Shown here in pieces: positions 9,002 to 18,353 of a stretch of 64,000 bases of DNA (its first letter is position 1; each line of letters opens with the position of its first letter). Source of the stretch: Actinokineospora auranticolor (lineage in GTDB: Bacteria; Actinomycetota; Actinomycetes; Mycobacteriales; Pseudonocardiaceae); the NCBI RefSeq assembly GCF_002934265.1, contig NZ_PTIX01000003.1, positions 372,001 to 436,000 on the forward strand, read 5' to 3'. The notes under the pieces are model-generated. The model saw only the letters and a list, made by a program, of their open reading frames with translations. It had not been told where the DNA came from and ran no database searches. Position numbers and translations under genes: made by a program.

Positions 9002-10387
9002 TCAGGCGGGGACGGGTTCCTTCTCGGCGCGCGGGGTCTCCGCCTCGACCGGCCCGTCCAGCAGTGGCGGCGCGCTCGGCGTGTGCAGCACCTTGTCGTC
9101 GAGCAGGCCCTCCGAGCGCGAGACCAGCACCGGCACCACGATCTGCCCGCCCACGTTGGTCGCGGTGCGGATCATGTCGAGGATCGGGTCGATGCCGATC
9201 ACGATCGCCAGACCGGTCGCCACCGCCTCCGGGGGCAGGCCGATCGTGCTCAGGGTCAGGGTCAGCATGCTGAACCAGCCCGTGGTGCCCGCGGTGGCGA
9301 AGGAGCCGAACACCGCGACCAGCACGATGCCCGCGTACTGCCAGAAGCTCAGCGAGATGCCGAACAGGTTGGCGATGAAGATGGTGGCGATGGCCGGGTA
9401 GAGCGCGGCGCAACCGTCCATCTTGGTCGTGGTGCCCAGCGGCACGGCGAACCCGGCGTAGCCGGGCTCGACACCGAGGTTGACCGCGGTCTGGCGGCTC
9501 AGCGGCAGCGTCGCGCCCGAGGAACGGGAGACGAACGCGAACTGGAGCGCGGTCCACGACTTGGCGAAGAAGGTGAGCGGGCTGACCTTGCCCACGAACC
9601 GCAGCAGCACCGGGTACACCACGAACAGCACCAGCGCCGCCGCGATGTAGACCGCCGCGATGAGCGAGAGCAGCCGGGAGACGAAGGTGTTGCCGTAGGT
9701 GGCGAACGCGTGGCCGATGAGGCCCAGCACGCCGATCGGCGCCAGCTTGATGATCCAGCCGAGCACCTTCTGGATGATGTCGAACACGGCCCGGTTCACC
9801 GCGACGAACGGCGCGGCCTTGTCGCCGAGCGCGTAGGTCGCGACGCCGATCAGCACGGCGACGAACACGACCTGCAGCACCTCGCCCTGGGCGAAGGCGT
9901 TGACGATGTTCTCCGGCACCAACCCGTTGAGCACGGTCAGCCAGTCGCCGGGGGTGCGGCTGGCGATCTTCTCGACGTTGGCCGCGCTCGGCTCGATGGT
10001 CAGGCCCTTGCCCACGCCGCCGATGAGCCCGACCGCGATGCCGATGAGCACCGCGATGAGCGAGGTGATCCCGAACCACAGCAGCGTCTTGCCGCCGAGG
10101 CGGGCGGCGGTGCGCGGCCCGCCGAGACCGCGCAGGCTGTTGACGCCCACCACGATCGCGGTGAACACCAGCGGGATCACGGTGAACTGCAGCAGGCTGG
10201 TGAAGATGTTGCCGATGGTGCTCAGGGTGGTGTCGAGCCACTCGGCGCCGGTCTGCTTGGCCACGAAGCCGAGCACGGCGCCGAGCACCAGTCCGGCCAG
10301 CACGGCCAGTCCGAAGTAGAGGGTTCGGCGATTGGCCCGCTTGGCGGGGTCCACGGGGGTTTCGGGTTGTTCGGGCGCGCTGGACAT
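9002..10387 (-). CDS. dicarboxylate/amino-acid:cation symporter (SDF family)
   Basis: A 461-residue membrane protein with about eight to ten hydrophobic segments. It carries SDF (sodium:dicarboxylate symporter) signatures: [20 protein letters not shown] near the N-terminal third, [14 protein letters not shown] in the re-entrant loop, [16 protein letters not shown] (NMDGT-like motif in this family) and [11 protein letters not shown] near the C-terminus. It imports C4-dicarboxylates or glutamate/aspartate with Na+ or H+. A Pro/Glu-rich tail follows the last helix. ATG start with GGAGC upstream. It stands alone between the terminator and maf. Confidence 0.88.
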   Translation of the reverse strand: MSSAPEQPETPVDPAKRANRRTLYFGLAVLAGLVLGAVLGFVAKQTGAEWLDTTLSTIGNIFTSLLQFTVIPLVFTAIVVGVNSLRGLGGPRTAARLGGKTLLWFGITSLIAVLIGIAVGLIGGVGKGLTIEPSAANVEKIASRTPGDWLTVLNGLVPENIVNAFAQGEVLQVVFVAVLIGVATYALGDKAAPFVAVNRAVFDIIQKVLGWIIKLAPIGVLGLIGHAFATYGNTFVSRLLSLIAAVYIAAALVLFVVYPVLLRFVGKVSPLTFFAKSWTALQFAFVSRSSGATLPLSRQTAVNLGVEPGYAGFAVPLGTTTKMDGCAALYPAIATIFIANLFGISLSFWQYAGIVLVAVFGSFATAGTTGWFSMLTLTLSTIGLPPEAVATGLAIVIGIDPILDMIRTATNVGGQIVVPVLVSRSEGLLDDKVLHTPSAPPLLDGPVEAETPRAEKEPVPA

Positions 10388-10580
10388 GGGTGCTCCAGGG
10401 TGGGGGAGGGAGATGCGGGTGTCAGGCGGTGGCCGCGCGCGGACACAGCGAACTCGCCTGCCGTCGCAGGTCGACGTGCAGGCGCTGGGTCAGCGCGACA
10501 CCCGGATGGGACCTCACACCCGGATCAAACCAGGTCGGCGGTGTGGAACTTCCCGTCTCACCCGGAGAGCGGTATCACTC

Positions 10581-11204
10581 TCACTTGGTGGAACGCCACA
10601 GGTCGGTGACGCTCACCCCGATGGCGGAGAGGAGTCGCCGGGTCAGCGGCAGGCTGATCCCGATGACGCTCGACGGGTCGCCGTCGATGCCGTCGACGAA
10701 CCAGCCGCCGAGCGAGTCCAGGGTGAAGGCGCCCGCCACCTGCAGCGGCTCCCCGGTGGCGATGTAGGCGTCGATCTCGGCGACCGTGGGGGAGGCGAAG
10801 CGCACGACCGTCTTCTCCGCGGCGATCGCCGAGTCGGCGATCACGCCGTGGCGCACGCGCAGCACGGCGTGGCCGGTCAGCAGGGTGCCCTCGCCGCCCG
10901 CCATCTTCAGCCACCGCGCCTTCGCGACCTCCGGCGTGCCCGGCTTGCCGACGAGCTGCCCGTCGAAGCGCAGCATCGAGTCGCAGCCCACCACGACGGC
11001 GTCCTCGACGCGCTCCAGGTCGCCCACCACCGTCCGCGCCTTGGCCTCCGCCAGCGCCGTGACGACCTGCTCGGGGCTCGCGTTCGGCAGACCGGCGATG
11101 ACCGCGTCCTCGTCCACACCGGACACGCGGACCACGGGCTCGATCCCGGCGGCCTTCAGAACACCAAGGCGGGCAGGGGATTGCGAGGCGAGTACGAAGC
11201 GCAC
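10581..11204 (-). CDS. maf: Maf-family nucleoside triphosphate pyrophosphatase
   Basis: A 207-residue single-domain Maf/HAM1-type protein. It shows FVLASQSPARLGVLKAAGI at the start, VDEDAV, a VGCDSMLRFDGQLVGKPGT core and LTGHAVLRV, all Maf signatures. Maf proteins hydrolyse non-canonical or modified nucleotides (m7GTP, pseudo-UTP and similar) and are linked to septum inhibition. In mycobacteria maf sits between accE5 and accA3; here it lies near accA3 but away from accE, fitting a local inversion. ATG start; length is normal. Confidence 0.9.
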   Translation of the reverse strand: MRFVLASQSPARLGVLKAAGIEPVVRVSGVDEDAVIAGLPNASPEQVVTALAEAKARTVVGDLERVEDAVVVGCDSMLRFDGQLVGKPGTPEVAKARWLKMAGGEGTLLTGHAVLRVRHGVIADSAIAAEKTVVRFASPTVAEIDAYIATGEPLQVAGAFTLDSLGGWFVDGIDGDPSSVIGISLPLTRRLLSAIGVSVTDLWRSTK

Positions 11205-11308
11205 CGGATGAGCCTACGGGTCGGTTGCCGACAACCGCCACTTGGTTCACGTGGCTTCTTGCCCACGGTGCTCCGAGTGGCGGTTGTGGTGTTCCTGCGG
11301 GATCCCGA

Positions 11309-13132
11309 TCAGATGGAACCGACCAGCGGCACGCGCAGGGACGTCTTCGACAGGTCCACCACCAGGCGCGGCGACGAACCGGCCGCGGCGATGTAGCTGC
11401 TGTCCGTGCTGCCGATCACCAGCCCGAGCCGGTGCCCGGCGGGGATCGTCTGGTCGGTCGTGGCCAGGTTGAAGGTGATCGTGTACTGGGTGCCCGGGCT
11501 CAGGTTCCGCCGGGTCTCCAGGCCCGCGTAGTGGCCGAGGTCCGACCAGCCGCGCGCGATCACGTTCTGCGTCACCGACGTGGTGTTGGCGGCGGTGTCG
11601 AGGTAGCAGGCGCTGTCACCCGTCGCGCTCTCGCCCCAGCACGACCGCGTCGACAGGGTGCGGATGCCCTCGCCGGTGGCCCGGTAGTTGCGGATCGTGG
11701 CCGGGCCGTAGTCGACGAGCACAGCGCTCACCCGGGCCGCGCTGCTCGACGAGGTGGCCGTCACGGTGATCTGCGAGGTGCCGGAGATCCGGATCGGGCT
11801 GCTGAGGGCACCGGTGCGGTAGGCGAGCCGGGACGCGGACGTGGCGGTGGGGTTGTTAATCCAGTCGTACTCGCCGATCTTCGGGTTGTCGGTGAAGGCG
11901 GCGGTGGTCCCCGACGGCGGCGCGGTGGCACCCAGGGTGCCGACACCCGCGGTGCCGCTGGGCGTCAACCGCAACGTGGTCGTGCTCTTGGCCGGCGGCC
12001 AGGAGCTGTCGTCCTCCCACACGTCCGGCGACTGCTCCACAGTGGACCCCGGCTCGTCCTCGACGCCGTTGTCGATGCCCACCAGGTAGTGGTCGAACCA
12101 CTTGTGCAGCGTGTCGACCCAGACCTGGCGCCGGTAGTCGAACGGGTCGACGTGCCCGGTCTGCGACAGCCAGATCTTGCGCTCGACCGTCGGCGGCAGC
12201 GCGTTCCACCACTGTCCGAAGTTGATCGTCTTGACGTTGAGGTCGTTGAGCCCGTGCACCGCGAACACGCTGGCCTTGACCCGGGACGCGCTCTGCACGT
12301 AGTCCCGTTCCCGGTACATCGCGGTGTAGTCGCCGGTGCTCGGCGAGCCGTTCGTCAGCGTCGACTTCACCGACGCGCAGTTGGCCGCGCCCTGCGCGTT
12401 CTCCACCACCTGCGTCAACCCGGTCGGGCTGCCGCTGGTGAAAGTGGCCCCGGAGGCGCGGTAGTAGTCGTACCAGGAGCTGATGGCGCCGATCGGCACG
12501 ATGGTCTTGAGCCCGTCGACGCCCGTGGCGGCGACGCCGTTGGCGATCGTGCCGTCCCACGACTTGCCGATCATGCCCACCGCGCCGCTGGACCAGCCCG
12601 CGGTCTTGGTGGCGGTGCCGGTGGCCGTGGTGTAGCCGGTGGCGCGGCCGTTGAGCCAGTCGATGACGGACTTGGCGGAGGCGATCTCGGAGCGCCCGCC
12701 GATGTCCACGCAGCCGTTGGAGCGGGCGGTTCCGGAAAGGTCGACCAGGACGACCGAATAGCCGCGCGGGACGAAGTAGTTGTCGTAGTGCAGCGGGAAC
12801 TGGATGGGTTTGCCCGCGCTGTCGTAGGTCTTCTTCTGGCTTTCGTTGCCCCGGCCGAGAGTGGCGTAATAGGGGCTGGCGTCCATGATCACCGGAACGC
12901 CGGAGGTGACCTCGCTCGGCCGGATGATGTCCGCGGCGACGCGCACGCGGGCGCCGTTGGGAGCGGACAACCCGGTGTCCACCCACACCGTCTCCCGGAT
13001 CGCGTTCGCGTAGGAGTAGGTCGGTTCCGTGCGCTGCAAGGGGTTCGGGGCGGCCGATGCCGGGACGACCAACGCGCCGAACCCGGCGACGATGGCCACG
13101 GCCAGGGTGAGCGCGGATCGCCGTATTGCCAT
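11309..13132 (-). CDS. pepX: secreted Xaa-Pro dipeptidyl-peptidase (S15)
   Basis: A 607-residue exported serine peptidase. The first 27 residues are a Sec signal peptide (Arg near the start, hydrophobic core LTLAVAIVAGFGALVVPASA, cleavage after ASA). The alpha/beta-hydrolase domain has the nucleophile in GMIGKSWDGT (GxSxxG), VNVKTINFG before the acid loop, and a histidine in SQTGHVDPFD. The C-terminal jelly-roll domain (about 380-600) is typical of PepX_C. S15 enzymes remove X-Pro dipeptides. ATG start. It is adjacent to but separate from the MFS gene upstream; the two are codirectional with an 11-bp gap. Substrate is inferred. Confidence 0.85.
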   Translation of the reverse strand: MAIRRSALTLAVAIVAGFGALVVPASAAPNPLQRTEPTYSYANAIRETVWVDTGLSAPNGARVRVAADIIRPSEVTSGVPVIMDASPYYATLGRGNESQKKTYDSAGKPIQFPLHYDNYFVPRGYSVVLVDLSGTARSNGCVDIGGRSEIASAKSVIDWLNGRATGYTTATGTATKTAGWSSGAVGMIGKSWDGTIANGVAATGVDGLKTIVPIGAISSWYDYYRASGATFTSGSPTGLTQVVENAQGAANCASVKSTLTNGSPSTGDYTAMYRERDYVQSASRVKASVFAVHGLNDLNVKTINFGQWWNALPPTVERKIWLSQTGHVDPFDYRRQVWVDTLHKWFDHYLVGIDNGVEDEPGSTVEQSPDVWEDDSSWPPAKSTTTLRLTPSGTAGVGTLGATAPPSGTTAAFTDNPKIGEYDWINNPTATSASRLAYRTGALSSPIRISGTSQITVTATSSSSAARVSAVLVDYGPATIRNYRATGEGIRTLSTRSCWGESATGDSACYLDTAANTTSVTQNVIARGWSDLGHYAGLETRRNLSPGTQYTITFNLATTDQTIPAGHRLGLVIGSTDSSYIAAAGSSPRLVVDLSKTSLRVPLVGSI

Positions 13133-13143
13133 GCGTGCAGACG

Positions 13144-14760
13144 CTACGGACCGATTCGTCCGCTCGGCAGTCCCGAGTTTTTCGCGTTACCAGTTGGCGG
13201 CACCCGGATACCGGACGCGCTCAGCATGCCCAGCACCAGCACCACGACCGGCAGGACCAGCGTCGCCTTGGCGGCGTTGGTGAAACCGAGGTCGTAGGCG
13301 TTGGTGGCCAGTTCGCGTACCCGCTCGGCGACCGTCGGCGACCAATCGGACGGCACGGTTGGTCCGTCGCCGCCGAACTGGCTCGCGGTCTGCGCGGCGG
13401 CGGTGATCCGCTCGATGAACTCGTCGGCGTAGCGCGGCGGCAGGAACCGGGCGTACTCGCGGGCCGCCGCCGGGACCGCGAAGCCGAGGCCGACCTGGAG
13501 CAGCAACCCGGTGGTCGCGCTGCCCAGCACCCCGCCCACCTGCCGCGCGGTGTTGAAGACCCCGGACGCGGCGCCGACCAGGTGCGGCGGCATGCCGAGG
13601 GTGGCGGCGGCGGTCAGCGGGGAGAACACCAGGCCGATGCCGATGCCCGCGACCACCAGCCCGGGGACCAGTGCCCACGGGTCGGTGCCCGGTTCGGCGA
13701 GCACCGCCAGCACCACCGTGCCCAGCGCCAGCCCGGCCAACCCGGTCATGATCACCGTCCGGCCCTCGACCCGCAGCGCCCGCCCGGCGACCAGCGCGGC
13801 GGCGCCCGCCGCCACGGCCATCGGGGCGCACAGCAGCGCGGAGGCGAGCGGGTCGAGGCCGAGCACGGACTGCACGTAGATGACCAGCGGCAGGAACATC
13901 CCGGTGGTCGCGAACCCGAGCGCGGCGTGGGTGAGGTTGGCGGCCCCGAACATCGGCGAGCCGAACAGCCCGGGCGGCACCAGCGCGTCGGGGTTGGTCC
14001 GCGAGCGGCGCTGCCACGCGGCGAACCCGCCGATGAGCAGCAGACCCGCGCCGATGACCGGCAGCACGCCGATCGGGCCGACGATCGCGCCCCAGTGGTA
14101 GTGCTGGCCGTTCTGCAACCCGAACACGAGCAGCGCCAACCCGGCCGAGGCGAGCACGGCCCCCACCGCGTCGACCCGGATCCGCCCCGACGGCCGCCAG
14201 TCCGGCAGCAGCGCGATGCCCAGGACCAGCCCGACGAGCCCGATGGGCAGGTTCAGCAGGAAGATCCACTGCCAACCGACGTTCTGCACGAGCAGACCGC
14301 CCACCACCGGCCCCGCGATCGTCGCGACCCCGGACACCGCCCCCCAGACGGCGATCGGCGCGCCCCGCCGCTCGGCGGGGAAGAGCCGCGTGATGAAGGA
14401 CAGCGTCTGCGGCGTCATCGCGGCCGCCCCGAGCCCCTGCACGGCCCGCGCGGAGATCAGCGAGGCGGCCGACGTGGACAGTCCACACCACAGCGAAGCG
14501 CCCAGGAACAGCACCAGCCCGACGACGAGCACCCGCTTCGGTCCGAAGCGGTCACCGAGTCGGCCGGTGAGCAGGAGGGGGACGGTGTTGGCGAGCAGGT
14601 AGACGCTGTTGACCCAGATGATCTGGTTCAGGGTGGCGTCGAGGTCCTCGAGCATCGCCGGGATGGCGACGGTGACGATCGTGGAGTCGAGCATCACCAT
14701 GAAGAAGCACGCGCACAGCGCGGCAAGCGCCACCCAGGGGTTGCGCACCCCACCACTCAT
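13144..14760 (-). CDS. MFS transporter, DHA2 (EmrB/QacA) drug-exporter family
   Basis: A 538-residue protein with 14 hydrophobic spans. Signatures include LDSTIVTVAIPAM in TM1 (DHA2 motif D1), GRLGDRFGPKRVLVVGL (motif A), ISARAVQGLGAAAMTPQTL and VSGVATIAGPVVGGLL (motif C region). DHA2 transporters export drugs or natural products in exchange for protons. It is 11 bp upstream of the S15 peptidase and could share a transcript with it, so it may protect against or export a peptide-type compound; that link is inference. ATG start. No biosynthetic genes neighbour it. Confidence 0.87.
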   Translation of the reverse strand: MSGGVRNPWVALAALCACFFMVMLDSTIVTVAIPAMLEDLDATLNQIIWVNSVYLLANTVPLLLTGRLGDRFGPKRVLVVGLVLFLGASLWCGLSTSAASLISARAVQGLGAAAMTPQTLSFITRLFPAERRGAPIAVWGAVSGVATIAGPVVGGLLVQNVGWQWIFLLNLPIGLVGLVLGIALLPDWRPSGRIRVDAVGAVLASAGLALLVFGLQNGQHYHWGAIVGPIGVLPVIGAGLLLIGGFAAWQRRSRTNPDALVPPGLFGSPMFGAANLTHAALGFATTGMFLPLVIYVQSVLGLDPLASALLCAPMAVAAGAAALVAGRALRVEGRTVIMTGLAGLALGTVVLAVLAEPGTDPWALVPGLVVAGIGIGLVFSPLTAAATLGMPPHLVGAASGVFNTARQVGGVLGSATTGLLLQVGLGFAVPAAAREYARFLPPRYADEFIERITAAAQTASQFGGDGPTVPSDWSPTVAERVRELATNAYDLGFTNAAKATLVLPVVVLVLGMLSASGIRVPPTGNAKNSGLPSGRIGP

Positions 14761-14871
14761 CGACCGGCTCCCAGCTCACGGGCCGCGGCACCGGCCCGGG
14801 GAAAGCCTAGGTGACCGCCCGGCCTCCCGGTCGGTCCGGTCCTGGAACGGGGCGTGGCTCGTGACCTTGGC

Positions 14872-14946
14872 GCGCCTCCGGCCCCCGGTGTCAATTCTAC
14901 CGGCGAGCACGGACAGTGCCAGCGGATGATGATCAAGCTTGTGGAC
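14872..14946 (-). repeat. intergenic repeat, copy 1 (minus)
   Basis: On the minus strand the element begins GTCCACAAGCTTGATCATC and ends with GGGGGCCGGAGGCG about 55 bp later, with a TAGAAT inside. Copies 2 and 3 share the same start, the same end and almost the same length, but the middle is diverged. This copy is inverted relative to the other two. Confidence 0.7.
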
Positions 14947-15124
14947 AACTCCCGGCGGCGGTTCCGCCCTGGGAGAACCGACCCGCGGTCGAGTGGCCAC
15001 CCGGCCTCGGTGATCAGCTCGGCTGCCCCATCACTACCGACAATCGCCTGCTCGCCCCACAGGCAGCAACGCGAACTAGTGACCGTTTCGCCTCGAACCA
15101 AGCCGCCGCGACTCCCGGTCGTCT

Positions 15125-15200
15125 GTCCACAGGCTTGATCATCTTCGGTTCGGAATGTCGGTCCCCTTCGCTGGAATGGATAGTGGGGGCCGGAGGCGTC
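15125..15200 (+). repeat. intergenic repeat, copy 2 (plus)
   Basis: Begins GTCCACAGGCTTGATCATC and ends GGGGGCCGGAGGCGTC. The core contains GGAATGGATAGT where copy 1 has TAGAATTGACAC. Copy 3 begins exactly 105 bp downstream (CTTGATCATC at 15134 and 15239). Confidence 0.72.
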
Positions 15201-15229
15201 CGCCGAGGGTCGCCGAGTGTCTCCGAGCC

Positions 15230-15304
15230 ATCCACGAGCTTGATCATCTTCCGCCGGAACCGCAGGTGCTCGCCGGGAAACTTGATTCCGGGGCCGGAGG
15301 CGTG
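15230..15304 (+). repeat. intergenic repeat, copy 3 (plus)
   Basis: Begins ATCCACGAGCTTGATCATC and ends GGGGCCGGAGGCGT, only a few bases before the histidine kinase stop. It resembles copy 1 across the middle as well (TGCTCGCCGG shared). One base is deleted relative to copy 2 by the end of the element. Confidence 0.72.
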
Positions 15305-15309
15305 CCGGG

Positions 15310-16602
15310 CTAGCGCGGTGAGCGTTCGGTGGGCCAGCGGACGCCGCGGACGTTGCCCGCTTTGGGGACCGGCAGGAACACCGTGAAGGTGGCCGGGCGG
15401 GCGATGGACAGCTCCAACCTCCCGCCGTCGGAGTCGACGAGGGCTCGGGCCAGGGCCAGGCCGAGGCCGGTCGAACCCGCGCCGGACACGCCCCGTTCGA
15501 AGATGTGCGGGGCCAGGTCGTCGGGCACACCCGCGCCGCCGTCGGTCACCTCGATGACCACCGTCTCCCCGCCGACCGCCTCGCCGCCCCGCGCGGAGAC
15601 GGTCACCGTGCCGTCGCCGTGGCGGTAGGCGTTGTCGAGGAGGACGCCGACCGCCTCGCGCAGGCGCGCCGGGGTGACCCTGGCCAGCAGGCCCGGTGCC
15701 AGCCGCAGGCGCAGCGACCGGCCCTCCTGCCGCAGCAGTTCCCGCCACTCGTTCGCGATGGCGGTCAGTTCCTGGGGCAGGTCGACCGGTTCGGCGCCGA
15801 CCGCGCGGGCCTCGCGGGCCGCCGCGAGCAGCTCGTCGAGCACGTCGGCCAGGCGTTCCGCCTGGTCGAGGGCTTCCCTGGCCTCGCTGGCCGCGTCGTC
15901 GTCGGGCATCATCGCGAGGGCCTCCAGGCGCAGCTGCAGGGCCGTCAACCGGCTGCGCAGCTGGTGGGACACGTCGCCGACCAGGTCCCGTTCGCGCTGC
16001 ACCAGCTGCGCCAGCGCCAGCGCCGAGGCGTCCAGGGCCTCCGCGACCATGTCCAGCTCGGGCAGGCGGTACCGGGTCCGGTCCAGCCGGAAGTCGCCCG
16101 CGCCCAGCTTGCTCGCCCGGTCGGCCACGTGCCGCAGCGGCCGGGCCAGCCTGCGGGCGGTCACCATGGCCACCACCGTGCCGACGGCGATGGTCAGCAC
16201 GACCACCAGCGCCACCACCGCCGCGACCTGGGCCTGGCGGGTGCGCATCGGGCCCGCGTCGATGGTCAGCCGGATCCGACCCTTCTGGATCATCACCGCC
16301 TCTTCGGAGATGGTGTCCCCGGTCAGCGGGTCGCCGAGGTGCAGCTCGACCTCGCCGGGCATCGTCACCGTCAGCTGGCCCCCCTTGGGCACGGCGAGCT
16401 GCACCACCGACAGGTCCGTGATGTCGTGGTTCTGCGCGATCTCGTCGTCCAGCGCCGCGGTGATCTGCTGGGAGCGGGACATCAGGTCCGCCCGGGTGAC
16501 GCTCTCCACCATCTCCATCGCGCTGTAGCCCAGCGGGATGCCCAGGGCGCACGCGGTGACCGTCACCGCGAGCAGGATGGCCAGCAGGATGCGGCGGCGC
16601 AC
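15310..16602 (-). CDS. sensor histidine kinase (HAMP-HisKA-HATPase)
   Basis: A 430-residue membrane histidine kinase. There is a first TM helix at about residues 5-25 (RILLAILLAVTVTACALGIP), a periplasmic domain to about 125, a second TM (VAAVVALVVVLTIAVGTVVA), a HAMP segment (RRLARPLRHVADRASKLGAG), the HisKA dimerisation helix with the phospho-accepting His213 in GDVSHQLRSRLTALQL, and the ATP-binding domain (N-box LLDNAYRHGDG, G1 VTDGGAGVPDD, G2 GSTGLGLALARAL). It pairs with the response regulator 6 bp upstream in the same operon. The signal is unknown; the periplasmic domain is short and charged. ATG start. Confidence 0.92.
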   Translation of the reverse strand: MRRRILLAILLAVTVTACALGIPLGYSAMEMVESVTRADLMSRSQQITAALDDEIAQNHDITDLSVVQLAVPKGGQLTVTMPGEVELHLGDPLTGDTISEEAVMIQKGRIRLTIDAGPMRTRQAQVAAVVALVVVLTIAVGTVVAMVTARRLARPLRHVADRASKLGAGDFRLDRTRYRLPELDMVAEALDASALALAQLVQRERDLVGDVSHQLRSRLTALQLRLEALAMMPDDDAASEAREALDQAERLADVLDELLAAAREARAVGAEPVDLPQELTAIANEWRELLRQEGRSLRLRLAPGLLARVTPARLREAVGVLLDNAYRHGDGTVTVSARGGEAVGGETVVIEVTDGGAGVPDDLAPHIFERGVSGAGSTGLGLALARALVDSDGGRLELSIARPATFTVFLPVPKAGNVRGVRWPTERSPR

Positions 16603-16608
16603 GCCCGG

Positions 16609-17283
16609 CTACTCGGCGTTGAACCGGAAGCCGACGCCGCGCACCGTCGCGATCCGCCGCTCGGTGGACTTCGGACCGCCCTCGCCGAGCTTGCGGCGCA
16701 GCCACGACATGTGCATGTCGAGGGTCTTGCTGGTCTTGAGCTCCGGGTCGCTCCACACCTCGGTGAGGATCTCCTCGCGGGTCACCACCTGGCCCGCGCG
16801 CTGGATGAGCACCCGCAGCAGCTCGAACTCCTTGTTCGCCAGGGTGATCTCCACGCCGTCCACGGTGACCACGCGCGCGGCGAGGTCCATCCGCACCCCG
16901 TTGACGTCGATGGCGCCCGGGGCCTGCCTGCGCAGCAGCGCCCGGATCCGGGCCAGCAGCTCCGCCAGCCGGAACGGCTTGGCCACGTAGTCGTCGGCGC
17001 CCGCGTCGAGGCCGACGACGAAGTCCACCTCGTCGGCCCGGGCGGTCAGCATCAGCACCGGGATGCCCCGGCCCGCGGCCCGCAGCCTGCGGCACACGTC
17101 CAGCCCGTCGATCCCGGGCAGGCCCAGGTCGAGGACCAGCAGGTCCGGCTGGCCGGTCGAGGCCACCTCCAGTGCGGAGTGGCCGTCGCCGACGACCCGC
17201 ACCTCGTACCCCTCGCGGTGCAAGGCACGCGACAGGGGGTCAGCTATGGCCGCGTCGTCCTCGGCCAGCAACACCACGCTCAC
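16609..17283 (-). CDS. OmpR-family response regulator
   Basis: A 224-residue two-domain regulator. The receiver domain has the acidic pair EDD at residues 8-10, the phosphorylated Asp52 in VLDLGLPGIDG, T in LMLTA and K in VAKPF. The C-terminal winged-helix DNA-binding domain (about 125-224) has ANKEFELLRVLI, EILTEVW, MHMSWLRRKLGE and the final TVRGVGFRFN. It is the first gene of the operon with the downstream kinase. Start codon GTG or ATG at 17283 fits the family length. It is divergent from hisN, leaving 33 bp between start codons, so promoters overlap. Confidence 0.93.
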   Translation of the reverse strand: MSVVLLAEDDAAIADPLSRALHREGYEVRVVGDGHSALEVASTGQPDLLVLDLGLPGIDGLDVCRRLRAAGRGIPVLMLTARADEVDFVVGLDAGADDYVAKPFRLAELLARIRALLRRQAPGAIDVNGVRMDLAARVVTVDGVEITLANKEFELLRVLIQRAGQVVTREEILTEVWSDPELKTSKTLDMHMSWLRRKLGEGGPKSTERRIATVRGVGFRFNAE

Positions 17284-17316
17284 GGTGTCCAGGGTAGGCG
17301 TGACACGATCGCGCCC

Positions 17317-18093
17317 GTGTCAAGCGACGACCTGAATTCCGCCCTCCGGTTGGCTGACGCCGCCGACGCCATCACCCGGGCCCGCTTCCAGGCGGTCGAC
17401 CTGGTGGTTGAGCGCAAGCCCGACCGCACCCCGGTGACCGACGCCGACACCGCCGTCGAGGACGCGGTGCGCGCCGTGCTCGCCGAGTCCTACCCCGCCG
17501 ACGCGGTCGCGGGCGAGGAGCGCGGCGGCGCGGTCGGCGCGGGCCGGGCCTGGGTGCTCGACCCGATCGACGGCACCAAGAACTTCCTGCGCGGCGTCCC
17601 CGCCTGGGCCACGCTCATCGCGCTGGTCGAGGACGGCACCCCGGTCGTCGGCGTGGTCAGCGCCCCCGCCCTGGGCCGCCGCTGGTACGCCGCCCGCGGC
17701 GAAGGCGCCTGGACGGTCCGCGACGGCGGCGAGCCCCGCCGGATCTCCGTGTCCGGGGTGCGGTCTCTGGACGACGCCTACCTGTCCACCACGGACATCA
17801 ACTCGTGGGTCAAGTACCACTCCCGCGAGCGCTACCTGGCGCTCACCGAGGCCTGCTGGGAGACCCGCGCGTTCGGCGACTTCTGGCAGCACTGCCTGGT
17901 CGCCGAGGGCGCCATCGACCTGGCCGCCGAGGCCATCGTGAACCCGTGGGACGTGGCCCCGTTCCAGGTGCTGGTCGAGGAGGCGGGCGGCCGGTTCACC
18001 GACCTCGGCGGCGCCGTCCGCTACGACGGCGGCTCGGTGCTCACCTCCAACGGCCACGTGCACGACGCGGCCCTGGACCTGCTCCGCCGCTAG
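17317..18093 (+). CDS. hisN: histidinol-phosphatase / inositol monophosphatase family
   Basis: A 258-residue Mg2+/Li+-sensitive phosphatase. It has VTDADTAVED (metal-binding), VAGEERGG, and the signature WVLDPIDGTKNFLRGVP (DxxDGTxxF, residues about 80-95), and the C-terminal motif NPWDVAPFQVLVEEAGG. HisN dephosphorylates histidinol phosphate in histidine synthesis; the actinobacterial enzyme closest to this pattern is of that type, but an inositol-phosphatase role cannot be excluded. GTG start at 17317 with no ribosome-binding site, so it may be leaderless. The stop TAG overlaps the convergent stop of the small gene at 18090. Confidence 0.85.
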   Translation: MSSDDLNSALRLADAADAITRARFQAVDLVVERKPDRTPVTDADTAVEDAVRAVLAESYPADAVAGEERGGAVGAGRAWVLDPIDGTKNFLRGVPAWATLIALVEDGTPVVGVVSAPALGRRWYAARGEGAWTVRDGGEPRRISVSGVRSLDDAYLSTTDINSWVKYHSRERYLALTEACWETRAFGDFWQHCLVAEGAIDLAAEAIVNPWDVAPFQVLVEEAGGRFTDLGGAVRYDGGSVLTSNGHVHDAALDLLRR

Positions 18094-18353
18094 CCGACCG
18101 CCGTCGGCAGCACCCCGACGGCACCCCGCACGACCTGCGACCAGGTGAGCCTGCCGAACAGGTAGTGGCAGGCCACCTGCTCGTTGTCGAACCGCGCCCA
18201 GTCGTAGCGGTTGCCCTGCTCCCGCCAGAACACCTCCCAGCCGGACTCGTCCCGCACCAGGCACCACGCGTTGTCGGCCTCCGCGCCGACGGACACCACC
18301 CCGGCGGGGATGCCCACGGCGGCCAGGTACCCCAGCACCGTCTCGGCGTTCAC
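18090..18353 (-). CDS. probable immunity protein for the adjacent TNT toxin
   Basis: An 87-residue cytosolic protein, acidic overall, with no signal or membrane span. Key features are WCLVRDESGWEVFWREQGN and RFDNEQVACHYLFGRLTW, a pattern I associate with small proteins next to TNT toxins in actinomycetes. It starts at ATG 18353, overlapping the stop of the toxin gene by 4 bases (ATGA), so the two are translationally coupled. By analogy to the mycobacterial TNT/IFT pair, it should bind and block the NAD glycohydrolase domain before export. The sequence is not IFT itself, so the role is inferred from position. Confidence 0.68.
   Translation of the reverse strand: MNAETVLGYLAAVGIPAGVVSVGAEADNAWCLVRDESGWEVFWREQGNRYDWARFDNEQVACHYLFGRLTWSQVVRGAVGVLPTAVG

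Larger units (their letters stand above)
14761..15309. other. non-coding region holding three copies of a ~75-bp repeat
   Basis: The 549-bp gap between the MFS gene and the histidine kinase has no plausible gene: all frames give low-complexity or short translations. Three related elements (14872-14946 in minus orientation, 15125-15200 and 15230-15304 in plus orientation) fill about 40 percent of it. Both flanking genes run on the minus strand, so it must also hold the MFS promoter and perhaps a terminator. Confidence 0.7.

Noticed and set aside
8079..10241. Continuous minus-strand frame joined to accA3 (1313 residues)
   Set aside because: The upstream part overlaps real genes on other frames and reads as Arg/His/Gly low complexity; accA3 has its own GTG with AGGAGG.
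14916..15386. 156-residue ORF across the repeats
   Set aside because: Its repeated residues (for example IIF and MIK) are translations of the repeat motif, not a protein family.
15505..17316. Long plus-strand open frame upstream of hisN
   Set aside because: It is the antisense shadow of the two-component system, driven by GC-rich third positions; only the part from 17317 has phosphatase motifs.
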